From assembly GCF_040115645.1 (NCBI RefSeq), contig NC_089545.1, positions 4,588,001 to 4,652,000 of the forward strand: a DNA stretch of 64,000 nucleotides, written 5' to 3'. This stretch comes from Euwallacea fornicatus (lineage: Eukaryota; Arthropoda; Insecta; Coleoptera; Curculionidae). A program made the position numbers and the translations under genes. Numbering within the stretch: the stretch's first letter is position 1; the number at the start of each line of letters is the position of its first letter. Below, in pieces: positions 13,101 through 24,496 of this stretch. Below the pieces are notes generated by a model that worked only from the letters and a program-made list of their open reading frames with translations, was not told the origin of the DNA and did not search any database.

Positions 13101-13340
13101 GAGCTGAGGATAACATGGGACGACCTCCTATGTCGCTCGATTTAAATCCAATCGATCTTGTCAGAGACATGCTAAACAATCAATTGATTTCCATCCATAG
13201 TCTTCATTGATCATATTTTTGGTACTATGCGCGCATTATAGTCATTTAAATTAAATAGGAAGGTTATATTAGTTCAAAATTAAAATTCGAAATGGAATGA
13301 AATATTAAGGGAAAATCCACAGAACATGATGGCATTTTAC
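10153..13340. other. Gene-poor A+T-rich DNA
   Basis: I see no exon I would defend on either strand. Short open frames, for example one of 114 codons at 12130-12474, lack family resemblance and flanking splice logic. The first few hundred bases must contain the CCDC25 promoter. Confidence 0.4.
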
Positions 13341-13350
13341 CGTTACATAC

Positions 13351-13453
13351 ATCAACGTCTACTTGGCACACGTGACATTTGGATTCGCATACAAATCGAG
13401 TATCTTCCGGGTGAACTTTCGACTTACAATAGATCGGTATATTTAAATGAACC
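13351..13453 (-). other. Possible Cys-rich exon, unrecognised
   Basis: On the minus strand, an acceptor (CTTTTACAG, ending at 13454) is followed by an open frame with six cysteines in all, including the string FVCESKCHVC. Possible donors follow at GTATGT (13350) or GTAAAA (13340). The spacing C-x3-C-x2-C is suggestive of a small disulphide-bonded or metal-binding module, but I cannot assign a family, and no partner exon is visible nearby. A competing strong donor (GTAAGT) lies inside the frame. It could be chance. Confidence 0.15.
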
Positions 13454-15680
13454 CTGTAAAAGTTCTTCAATACAAATTACGAGAAATGTAGTTTTCCAGT
13501 AATTCTTCTTCAAGCCTACGTCTGTTAACTTTATGCGATATTTTCTATTGCACGTCTAATAAAATATTGCTGTGAGCTGAAAAAGTTTGAGACTCGTGCG
13601 GTAATAAATATTTTCCTAACGAGTGCGGAAAGTGATGTCTTCCATACATGACCAGTCAGACAAGCGTGAAACGGTATTTTGGAGTAGGGGAACAAAATAT
13701 GTTTCAGTATCGCAAAGTGCTATATTTGACTCGTAAATAAACGTAGAAAAGTTAGTGGCTTCGTTGAGCCACTTTAGAGCAGGCTCATAGGAAAATACAG
13801 GGTCGAGTGGGTAGTTAACCAGATAGCATTTCTAAGATTGTCCATCCTCACATCTCAATAATAACCCTGGGTTCTAGTGATAAATAAGAGATTATATCTA
13901 TCTATTTACCAAGGTCTTGCATAATATTTTATTTATAAAATTTATGGCGACTGTTGCCCTCTAAATATCTGTTTCTACAGACGCAGATTTTCATCAATTT
14001 AAGCAAAGGTAAACCACTGTCAATGGCGCGATTTGTAATGCATTATCCAACAGGAGACGAATTGTTTTTACATTTTTGCCAATCAATTAACACCCACAAA
14101 TTCGACTGCAAGCCATTCTAAGCTTCAATGGCTGTTGACCTCTGCGAAGCACCATTAACAAAAAAGGTGCCTGCAATCGACTATCGTTTTGCAGTGTTAA
14201 AGAGTCCTTGAGTGCCCTAAGATATTGATTGTGATTAACAATCTCTTCGACTTACAAATAAGAAAAGCAAACTAATTTAAATCATCATGACCTTGTCTTT
14301 CTATATGGAAGCTGTATCCTCTCGGTTCATTTAGTTAAGTGGGTTTATTCGCTCCATTAAAAGCAGATGGTTTCGTTCAGCTTCAGGTGGTTTGTGCGAC
14401 TTTGGTTGGTGGTTTTTCTCAACCAGATTATTTTTAATTGAAAAGGACGTTGTCGCCATTTGTCTAGCACATCGTAAATGGGAGAATGACGCGCATTCAG
14501 TTAAAAAATTATCGATAATTTCTGATAATCTCCGAAGTGATAAACGTTAATTAAACGGCAATACAGTTGAACCACGATACCTTTTATAGGCTTGAATGAG
14601 ATCAATGCTGAGGATTTCAAGTTATCCATGAAATGCTAGTGAGAGGGAATATATCAACTTGAAGATAATCACTGTTACCTCGATATTAAACGAAGCAACC
14701 GTCCTCACTAGTAACTCCAAGTTCAAAGAAGCGTGGGAGATTTACGCAATTCCTTTTTTTGTGTTCAAACACACGTTTATGTATCAACTCTAACGTTTAA
14801 CAGGAACCGCCTGGAACTTATATTTTTGCAACAAAATAATGGTAAACGTAATAATTATCATCATCTACTAAATCATGAAAGTCAGTAAACTATGCCCAGT
14901 TGCATGGGAAGATGCTGCAACCGTAATAGATGGTGGTCGTAAATACAGTTTTGTAATTTAATCACCGAGAAGTGCATTACTTACATGGTTTAATAATTCA
15001 TATGAACTTGCAGTTCCTGATTCGAAATGAAAATGGTAACGTAGCCATTGATGTTAATACCGATTTAAGTAGTTATTGTGTTTTATAAAATTTTCATACA
15101 ATGGCGAGATAGGAATTGGACTGCATTGATTTGTCTTAGGTAAATTATGCTACATGGAAAGGCGAAAGGAATTGAAGGTAGCGGTTTTCTATATGTCCTA
15201 TAGGAATCCGAAGTCATAAGGCATGGAAGAAAAATCACACGGTCGCGAAGAATTGGCATTCAAAATACAGGAAGAAAATAGATAATTTTTATAAGAAAAA
15301 TATTCCAGTCGCCCAACATCATCTGAATGTGATCTCCGATAACCAAGCAAATTCTTTCTTTAAGGTTCTTTAAGATCTTCAGAATTCTTGAGGCCGTTGG
15401 TGGTTGACTTCTCCAGTTCTCTCGCACAACACACAGCAATCTTGGTAATCTTTGTTGTACTGTCAATTAGCAATTCTTCATTGCCTACATCTATATACAG
15501 TTCCATATCTTCAATTTGAATTAAAACTAATCCTATACGTAGAAAATGGTTTATACGCTTTGAACTATGAATTTTGCGCCCCATGTATGGTGCCGCTGGA
15601 GTGTGCTGTGTCATGAAAACGATGTTTTGTAGAGTCCAAGGGGCAAATTGGAGAGTGTGAATTATGATAGAGATCAGCAC
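13454..15680. other. Non-coding region, unassigned
   Basis: No coding exon is supported. The stretch at about 14.1-14.5 kb is less A+T-rich than its surroundings and could be regulatory. One AACGTTTAAC-type motif occurs at 14792, a forerunner of the cluster at 17.3 kb. The open frames at 15260-15680 show no family features. Confidence 0.35.
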
Positions 15681-16239
15681 TATACAAGGTGTATATTATC
15701 ATGGAGATATTTCTAGGCGATAGCACTTTGCAAAATAATAACAAAATGCGAATACACCCATGGTCAAAAATACATCATTTTTATTATGCAGTGGGGCAAA
15801 ATTCACTTTTCGAAATTTCGATTTTTGAAAAATTAAAATGAAATTATTGAAACGGTTGAAATTCAGCGATGGCATTCGAAATTGCAGACAGAAATATATA
15901 GACTGGTTCTCGTTGATTGGCATCGATAGATATTTTTTGCAAATTTTGCGAAACAATCAAAGGTACGAAAGTACTGCAAGATACCTAAAAGCTAAAGAAT
16001 TGAAGAAAAAAAATTGGTATCAAAATTCGTACACGGCGTTCCAGAAAATAGGCGTCCATATTTCAACAATTTAATAGAAATTTAAAAATGCAAAATACGA
16101 GAAAAAAATTGAAACTTTCCCGTCTTCTATATCGAAAATGGCGCATTTTTGGCCTTGGGTCTATTAGCATTTTTTCTTATTTTGCAGAAGACAATCGCCC
16201 TCTGAAATATCTCCATGATAATATGTTACACCCTGTATA
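15681..16239. mobile_element. Foldback/MITE-like element with long arms
   Basis: The left end TATACAAGGTG (15681) and right end CACCCTGTATA (ending 16239) are inverted relatives. The inverted similarity runs inwards for about 150 bp: TATCATGGAGATATTTC on the left against GAAATATCTCCATGATA on the right, then a CCATGG-containing block and a TTATTTTGCA block. The middle (about 15850-16075) is unique sequence. There is no intact transposase, so it would need help to move. Open frames here are by-products of the arms. Confidence 0.7.
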
Positions 16240-16409
16240 TTATTGCATGTTGCGCATAGTTATCGTGATTCGATCGGTAAGTTGTAAGCTTGCAAAAAAG
16301 GCTGTAAAAGATTATTCAAGGTTTGAAGGCCATTGAATCATCGTTATCGTTCGGCCTATGACTTGTACCTTTGCAAAAGGCAGATTGTAAAGTTTTTTTG
16401 TATATTTTC

Positions 16410-16529
16410 AATCGTGAGGTACCACGACGACATGTTTTTGACCATGGGCCTATTGACATTTTTTAATTATTTCGCAGAGTACTTTTGCTTCTTGAAATAT
16501 GGCCATGATGATATGTTACACCCTGTATA
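16410..16529 (+). mobile_element. Solo arm of the same foldback family
   Basis: This segment repeats the right arm of the neighbouring element: an ACCATGGGCCTATT-type block, then ATTTCGCAGAGTAC, then GAAATATGGCCATGATGATATGTTACACCCTGTATA ends in the same order (described by position, not as one run). No matching left arm is visible, so it is a fragment or the remains of a second insertion. Confidence 0.6.
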
Positions 16530-18726
16530 TACAGAAAAGTTGCTAATTATTGGTTTTTCTCACACCTTTCTTATAACAAAACCAATGGTTTCTTTCACAG
16601 CTTGTTGCGACAATTTTTATATTTTGATATACCGGTGCGTAAATGTTTGATGAGTGATTCAATTTCAACACATATACTGGCGATGATTTGCACCTTCGGG
16701 TGAATAGGGTGTTTCTTGAACATACCCCTATTCTCCCAACATATAAAATGTGATTTAATGCAGCTCAAAAAAAATAATAATAATAATGTAAATCCAGTTT
16801 ACTTTTAACTGAGTTGCACCAAGGTAGTTTTTAACACCCAGTATTTGAGAAAGAAAGCGAGTCCGAGCATATGTTTACGGCAACTTTTTACAAGATTTTT
16901 TTTTTTATTGGGCCGTGTGTTTAGGAAACATCCCGTATAAAAATTATGAGTTCTTTGTCCGAAAATCTCTCTAGTATATTACTCAATCTCATTGTTGTTC
17001 GTTCGTTAAGTTTAAATGACCAAGAACCACTGAAACACTAATTAAATATGTTAAGCGTAGTTTAGCGTGAAATAAGCCATTTAAACGAATTCCCACGACC
17101 CAATAGCTAATTAGAAATGCATGACAAGTAAAATGCAATTTTATGGTTAAAATTTAGATAATTTTTCTTAACGAATGATAGTTTACCTTAAGAAAAATTG
17201 TTTTTTACCGTGTCGTGTGATGTATTTAAATTGTGTGCGCGGCGATCGTTTATAACGAACGATTATTAAGTAAAAATTCATAATAGACGTTAAACGTAGA
17301 GCGGTAATTAGGACATTTGCTATTTAGTATAAAATATATGAGGAATCGATAATGGTGGGAAATTTATCTAAGGTATCCCCCTATTGTTAAACGTCAACTT
17401 GAAATTTTTCTCAGTAATCACCTTTTATTTTAATCTATAACAGAACGTTAAACGTTTCAATAACGTTTAAATTACCAAAGATTGGTGTATTGCGATTCAA
17501 AACCTATCGATTAGCTCTTAAGAAAAACACGTATAAATTTTATCTAAAAAAATACAATACAAACTCAGTTAAATAGTACGTAAACAATGAAAAAACTAGT
17601 TTGTTGATAGGAAAGTGTTTTATTTTCCGTTTTGTGCTCATGAACGAGTCTTGGGTTAAAATAAAGAATTTATTAATAAATGGAAATGATCAGAGACTGC
17701 AGAGTAATTTAGCCACATTTAATGCTGCTTTAGAATGAAAAAAAAATGTTAAAAAGTGAATAAGGACGGGGGAAGCGGAGGGGAGAGGGGGTATAAATAT
17801 TTAGAGCCGCATCGAATGCTAATCCATAAAATGTGCCTTTTCGTGTTCATTTCGGATATGCGGACAAAGTAATATCTCAGACAGAACGGTCACTACCCTT
17901 ACGCGACACCCCATTAATATTTTTTCTGTGACAATGCTACCACAAGGTAAATTTGTCCCATGCGGAAGTAGACAGTCTTAAGCAATTTTGCCTACAGCTC
18001 TGACAGTTTTTGAAACATTTAATTCAAACTTTGACATGAGCATTCGTTCAGGTCCCCCACCAGACGCATCAGGGCATTAGTAGAATCTACACAATGACAT
18101 TCTCTGTACATTAAACGTATATTCAGAAAAATTGTAACGATGATGGTCGCTTGGGATCGAAATGTCGGATAAAAAAAAATTATTGGTGTAGTTTTTGATA
18201 TGGGCTGTTTGGTCTTGAATTGAAACGCATGAGCGAATAAATGCAGCAAAAGAAGATCTAAAATAAGACGCAGGAATTTGAACGAGAATAGTGATTCAGC
18301 GGCAGGTTTTAATAGCTATATTAAACACTTCAATAACATTTCTACCTCATGTATTCAACGTCTGACAACTGATGAGTAACGTTAATGTAAGTGTATTTGT
18401 AATATTGTGAAAAAGTAAGATGCGTAAAAGTAAGATTAGCATTGCATAGTTTTACTCTTGTAGCAGCATAGTCATTAATATCACTTAAGCACCTATCAAA
18501 GTCAATAATTTAACCATTATAATCGACTGCTTGCAATCAACAATCTATTATGATCCATGAATTCTATTTCGCCATTCGATTATCGTATATTCCCACGAAA
18601 ACAGCATTAGTTGCGAAAGCATTGTCCCTTGTCACAATAAAAAAATAAGAGAGTAAAACTGAAAGAAGGTTAACGGCCGGTACTTTTCTCTAAAGTTTAA
18701 CGTTAAACATAAACGAAATGCAAATC
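16530..18726. other. Non-coding region with AACGTTTAA motif cluster
   Basis: No coding exon is supported. The stretch has many TAATTA-like homeodomain-type sites and a notable cluster of GTTAAACGT/ACGTTTAAC motifs at 17288, 17386, 17444-17457 and 17461, with a 14-bp perfect palindrome GTTTAACGTTAAAC at 18695-18708. A possible distal regulatory region, by inference only. Confidence 0.35.
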
Positions 18727-19590
18727 ACGTGATGGGTTGGAGTAGGCATTAAATTTCGCCATTCGTCAGTGTACCGAAAGATGATTAATTTTCATTGTCA
18801 ATAACACGTACCGGTTGCATAAAATTAGATATTTAAATTTGTTTAAGTGAAACGCCTACGACATTCTTGAAGACGACATGAGTTTATTTAATACTTTGAA
18901 TGTAAAGCAATTTTTTTTATTGCATTACTTAGTTTAAGCCGGCTAATGGGGGCTTATACAGCGTTGCTAATATTTCAGAATTTCTAAAAGGGGGCCCGGA
19001 TTGGAGAGTTTACGGAGGCTCCGGCACATTCAATTTTTTTGTTTGCAACTTTTCAAAAACAAAGAGACGAGCTGATCGCTTGAGTAGAAACCTCGACTCC
19101 GGAATTCCTAACTAGCAGAATAGAAAGCAAGTCAAAATGGAAAACCGTCTTCGCAGTGATCAAGGAAAAAGAGTGGATGTAACGGGCCGTACAAGAAAAT
19201 TAAAAATTCGTGTTTCCATAACGGACGAGAACGAAACATAAGGAGAGAAATAAAAAAATCCACAACAAAGTTCCAGGAAAAAATTAATTTATAAGAGCAA
19301 AACAAAAGAAAACTAACAATTGGACACAAGAGGGTAACTAACTAATCCAAATCATACACACCTCTTCAATTCCGATTCTTATATCCCTTAGGGACAATCG
19401 GGGAATCACCCACCACCCGATCACCAGAATATATGGGTGGATTTTATTAAAGATTTTTATCAAGTTATTCTGGACCTTTTTTGGGTTCACCGATTTCCAT
19501 TAAGTTCATACAATTTTTGTTGCTCCAATGCAGGAAACCTGCATCATCTCTGCGTTACCAACGCAAAATATCATACCTCAAACGTATAGA
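18727..19590 (+). repeat. Old tandem duplication, copy A (interrupted)
   Basis: 18727-18983 matches 19929-20199 in the same orientation (shared blocks include AATAACACGTACC, GTTGCAT and AGATATTTAAATTT). 19470-19590 matches 20225-20345 (TTCACCGATTT, ACATACAATTTTT or close, ATCATCTCTGC). Between the two matching blocks copy A carries about 490 bp that copy B lacks (18984-19469). So copy A was interrupted by an insertion, or copy B suffered a deletion. The copies are well diverged, so the event is old. Confidence 0.65.
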
Positions 19591-19928
19591 GCATACTTAC
19601 GTGCAGCGTTTAAGCTTTGTGCTTGTTCGTGGACAAGCACAACTGACTTTTGAATGATCCATTTTAAATTTTAAATCGATTTTTAAAAATGCAATATTAA
19701 ATTTATATACACTTTAAATTTACTTTCTCTTTCAGAACTATACTGTTAAGCTCTTATAATTATGGGTAGTATGTATGTACGGGACAGGCAAATTTTGAAA
19801 GGTTTTCATCCAGTATGAACTAATATAAATTGAAGTTAATTTCGTAGACAGACAACTTTTTACTTTTTAGCTTAAGTACTTATAACAGTGAAGATTGTTG
19901 ACGATTGAGAACTCACTATGCCACGGCG

Positions 19929-20345
19929 TCTTGTGATGGCCTGGAGTGGGCATTAAATTTCTCTAGCCGATGGTGAATCTAAAAATGACCAATTTTTATT
20001 GTTAATAACACGTACCAGTTGCATGAAATCAGATATTTAAATTTATGTTTAAGTGAAAAGCTTATGAAATTTTTGAAGAAAACATGAGTGGATTTAATGC
20101 TTTAGACTTAAAGCAGCTTCTTCGTCATTTTTGCTGCATTATTTATTTTAAGTCCTTGAAAAGGAACTTATGTAGCGTCGTCACTATTTTTAAATTTTTG
20201 GGAACATGAACCCAAATTACCCAATTATGGTAACCTTTTTATCGGTTTCACCGATTTTCCTTAAACACATACAATTTTTATTGCGCTCAAACAAGAAATA
20301 TGAATCATCTCTGCATTACCAATGCAACCTATTGTATACGAAAAA
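19929..20345 (+). repeat. Old tandem duplication, copy B (continuous)
   Basis: Partner of the interrupted copy about 1.2 kb upstream. The two homologous blocks are nearly adjacent here, separated by about 25 bp. No coding frame is shared by the two copies, so this is a duplicated non-coding segment or an old repeat family with two insertions. Confidence 0.65.
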
Positions 20346-22150
20346 TTACTGAAGTTAATTATGGTAACTGTTGTCCTGCCGGAAGAATGCTGATAATATG
20401 ACCAAAATCCGATGTATAAAATTCTGGTACAAGGCAAAGTTAAACTGAACAAACAAACAGTTTATTTTAATTTTTAAATAATGTCCGTAGCTACTCATAA
20501 ACAATTCAAGACATAGGTACCCACCACAAAAATTCAAAGATTGCAACATGAATTTGCGCTTGAAACCTCAAGTCCTATGTAGGCAAGGCAATTATCATAA
20601 ATTATCATTAAATGATAACAGAGTTCTTATCCGACAAAAAAATTATATAATCTGTGGAATCAAATTTCTCGTGGTTTTTTCATTGCAAAAAAATTCAAAA
20701 AAAGCCATGTTGTCACTAGAATGTACTGGTAATTTTTTTGGGGGGTATCGATGTCTTGATACGGATGGTCAACATTTTGAGTATTTGTTCGACTGAGAAA
20801 TGTTTAAAAATATTTTCTACTATGATTTCCTCTACATTTTTAGAATCTCTGAAGTTTTATTTTCCATTATCAAAGTTTTTTTCGTAATTTAACTCATGTC
20901 ATATTTTTTTATGTTGATTTTAAATGTGCCACCTCGATTTTCGTCGATGTCGGAAAGACGAAAGTTTTAGGAAAAAAACTTTTGCAGGAAAAAACTTACT
21001 TTTTTAAGCTCTTTGCAAATTTATTTAAAAAAATGGGTGATTCATTAAAAAAACATAAAATTGATCTTGAAACATCTTTTAACGGCCTTACGTAAAAATT
21101 GTCTTATGTGCGTTGATCTTTCTCTTCCGAAACAAGCAATGTGTATTTGAAACTTTTTTAAATTTTAATTTGACATCGGAGATTATTCCTTGAGTTACTT
21201 TAAGTGAAACACCCTATATATTGAGCGATAAAAGTGAAACATATTTCTGAGCAATATAAGTTATCAAAGGTACGTACTCACGTGCCTACTTACCAAAAAT
21301 GATATTTTTCAGGTACGTGCTTCAATGATACCGATGAATATAACTTTGAATGAAATGTCGACTTACATAACAATAGATCGGCTAGACATTATTAAATTTA
21401 TGCAATAGTCGTTTAACTTAATGCTTGCCAAATCCGGGTTTAAAGTAATTTTCTTACACACATGAGAGATTCATGATTCACCTCAATGTAAATGATCTGA
21501 CGTTTTTAAGGAAAGAGAAACAGGGAGTTTCGTTTAACAGGTACCGGATGAAAACACTATTATCATCCAATGAGAATTTATGATCATAGCCTTGCTAACA
21601 AAGGCCTCCATATTCCAAGAGAAAATTAATATTGCGTCTTTGAACTTTGAACTTTGATAGTATGTACCTGTACGTTAAATGGCTTATGTCCAGCCACGGG
21701 CATTCTTTTAGAATAAAAGACAATGTTGGTTTTCTCGATTTAACTTTGCTTTGTATGCGAATTTTATACAGCGGATTTTGGTCATGTTGTCAGTATTCTT
21801 CCGGTATTGGCAATATTTAACACAAATGACGCAATGAATTTTCCCTATATGATATTTCGCTTTTTATAACAATGTCAGTAGTGAAAACGGGGAGAATTGA
21901 ACGTTTTTTCTTTCTGGCAGAACCCCAATGTAAAATAGAATTTAATACATAGAATCCCACGTCATAGAATTTAACGTGATAATGGCGTTTTAAGTACGTT
22001 TAAAAGCAGTAACGATGAAGAACAAGTATGCATAAAGTATTTTAAAAATTAAATCGTGAGGATTAGAGGGTCGCGTCAACGCTTTTCCAATAACGAATTC
22101 AAAAATGTAATTCAAAAAAGATCTTTCCAAATTTCTTTTATGTGAATTAT
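20346..22150. other. Non-coding region
   Basis: No supported exon. A single transposon-like end, AAACACCCTATATA, lies near 21208, and a matching left end is not obvious. Short open frames (for example 82 codons at 20548) have no recognisable content. Confidence 0.35.
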
Positions 22151-22560
22151 CACATGCAAAGTTTTTTGCAGATGGACGTAAATGCGAGCCAAAGTCCGTG
22201 GCATATGTCCACAAAAGAAACCGAACGTTTAAGTAGGGACAGAGAGACGATGCTGGGCTGCCCAGCAGCACGCGTTTCTACTTGGTGACTTCATCAGGCC
22301 TATGGGTGCACAAGGTGGGTACGCTGACATCATATCGCGTATGTGCGAAGCACACGCGCCTGCGAGTGTAACCTAGAAAAGATAAAAGGAAAAGGAGGAA
22401 ACTACAAACAAAGGTCAGATCAGCTTTTTGTGGACACACCCAGAGTTTCCCGAATTCGAGGATCCGTTCAAGACATTTATGGCAGCTTCGCTGCAGATAT
22501 TTACTGCCGTTTAGGTAGCTGGGAATATGAAAAATATGATGTAGTGTGATGAAGAGAAAT
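22150..22560. other. GC-richer block with strong hairpins, unassigned
   Basis: This block stands out from its A+T-rich surroundings. It holds GCTGGGC-T-GCCCAGC near 22252-22266 and an imperfect stem CGCGTATGTGC-GAA-GCACACGCG near 22337-22359. Long open frames exist on both strands (149 codons minus, 68 codons plus), but neither has a recognisable domain, so base composition explains them well enough. It could be a structured non-coding RNA, a regulatory element or a transposon relic. Confidence 0.25.
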
Positions 22561-24496
22561 TTAAGAAAAAGTCTGAGAAAATTTTTGTTAACAAAGATTT
22601 TCCTCGGAACTCTTAGTAAAAGGTGAATGCTATTTCCAACTAGTTTCAACTGGAAATAGTGCGCAATTTCGCCTCTGCTTTTATGCGAGGCCTCAGTGCT
22701 CAAACAGCATAAAAATACGCCGCACATAACTTGATATCAGAAAAATCTCTTTACTTTTATGCAATAATCTTGAAATCCCATGTAGCAAGTTACCATGTCA
22801 GATGTCGAAATTGCATTCTCTATAATTAATTCGATTTTTTTAAATACCAATCTGTACGTCGTTTTCTCTCATCGTTAAGTGTTTATCTAATAATCATGCC
22901 CCACTACCGAAGTTTCACACTTGAAGATTATACCATAGAAAGCATCTATAATCTTACATACGTACACAGACATACTTAAACAATGCAGTCAGATTATGCA
23001 AATTACTTATGCAAATCGTCAACTTCAATTACCTCTCAAAACAATAATAAGTCTATGAAGGAACAGGAAATTTCTGCCACTTCCTGGTATGCAATCACAA
23101 TAATTCATGAAGATCTCCGATTAAAACTCTTTTTGTTTTGATGTCCTATAATGCTGATTTATACTATTCTAAGTGTAAGCAAAAACAATGTCTCAAGAGA
23201 GCATAAAATTAGTGTAGAAAAGTAAAATAATTTATCTTTATTAGCACGAAGTTGGTAAAATTTTTCTCGGAACAAATTAATTTTATACTTCATGTTTGTA
23301 CCTCAGATAAAGTAATTCCCAGGATATTTCATTGGGTATCCGACATTCATAATCATGTTATTTTACGGTTTTGAATATACATACGGACCCGAAACTGAAG
23401 ATCAAAGATGCGCAGAGTTGCCGTTAAAATGATAGCACCAGCACTTCATATAACTTCTTTAACGATCTTGCTTCCTTGTCTGATGATACCAGTCGTTGGG
23501 GCTTATTCAGAGGCAACAACGAATTTTTTCAAATATTTCGTTAATATTTGAACAGGGTGGACCAACAGTCATAGTTCACTATTGCTGTTGTCCAAACCGC
23601 TAAAATTAGAAAGCTGGTTGAATGAGGCGAAAGATGCTAAACTTAATGATAGACTAAGATTCAAAAACGACATCGACAAATGTAATTTCGTTTACGAAAT
23701 ATTAAGTGAAAATAAAAATCTGTGAAAATAATTTTCAAAAAAATCAATACGAACTGCGATTTGTTTTTTCAAGTCCGCACACTGAACTAACACTTTTTCC
23801 TTTTGTCGTTTCTTTTCTGCGATGTTCGCTCTAATGTAATTTAAAAAAACTACGGACCTGATATTTTATGCCGTATTTTGGAGGTACTTCTTCTCCTCAA
23901 TTCACCACGACAGTATCAGTAGCAACAAAGCCATGATCATGCCGTATTATAAAAATATATGTACGGAAGCGAAGAATTAAGTTCTTGAAAGTTTTGTTTT
24001 TTTAGTACTTTCTAAATTTAGATTTTGAGCACTATTTTTATCGCAATGTCAAGGCTTGAATTGAAATTTTGACGAGAAACTCTCTGATGATGGCTTTTGC
24101 AAATGAAACGTCGGAAGATCCAATCATTGAAGTGAGAATCACTGTCAAAATTCACGCGAGAACGGGTCCATCTTACAGAAAGATATTCCTGTACAACTCT
24201 TGCATTATGTGAGGATGTGCCATTGTGTTGGAATCAAAAGTTATGTGTTAAAATCAACGAGAAATCTGAGATTTCCTTCAAATCTCTTTAAGGGTCACTT
24301 CACTTAGGTTTTTTGTTTTTGTTGCCATCGTTTTATATATTATAGTGGTATAATTATAAAAGAAGCAACAAGCAAAAATTAAACAAAACCAAAAAAGGTT
24401 CGCGGAGTGCTTCTTCATGTCGATAACAGGAGCGCGGCTAAAGTGCGAATTTGATAGAAGCTTTTAATGGAAGCGATATAAAAGTAGCGATCTGCA
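22561..24496. other. Non-coding region with a retroelement-like hairpin motif
   Basis: No exon supported. Near 24085-24115 there is a CTGATGATGGC...GAAACGTCGG pattern like the short hairpin often found in insect retroelement tails. A comparable one sits at 32300-32340. Confidence 0.3.

Noticed and set aside
22278..22727. 149-codon minus-strand open frame
   Set aside because: No recognisable domain; a competing open frame exists on the other strand and local G+C content explains the length.
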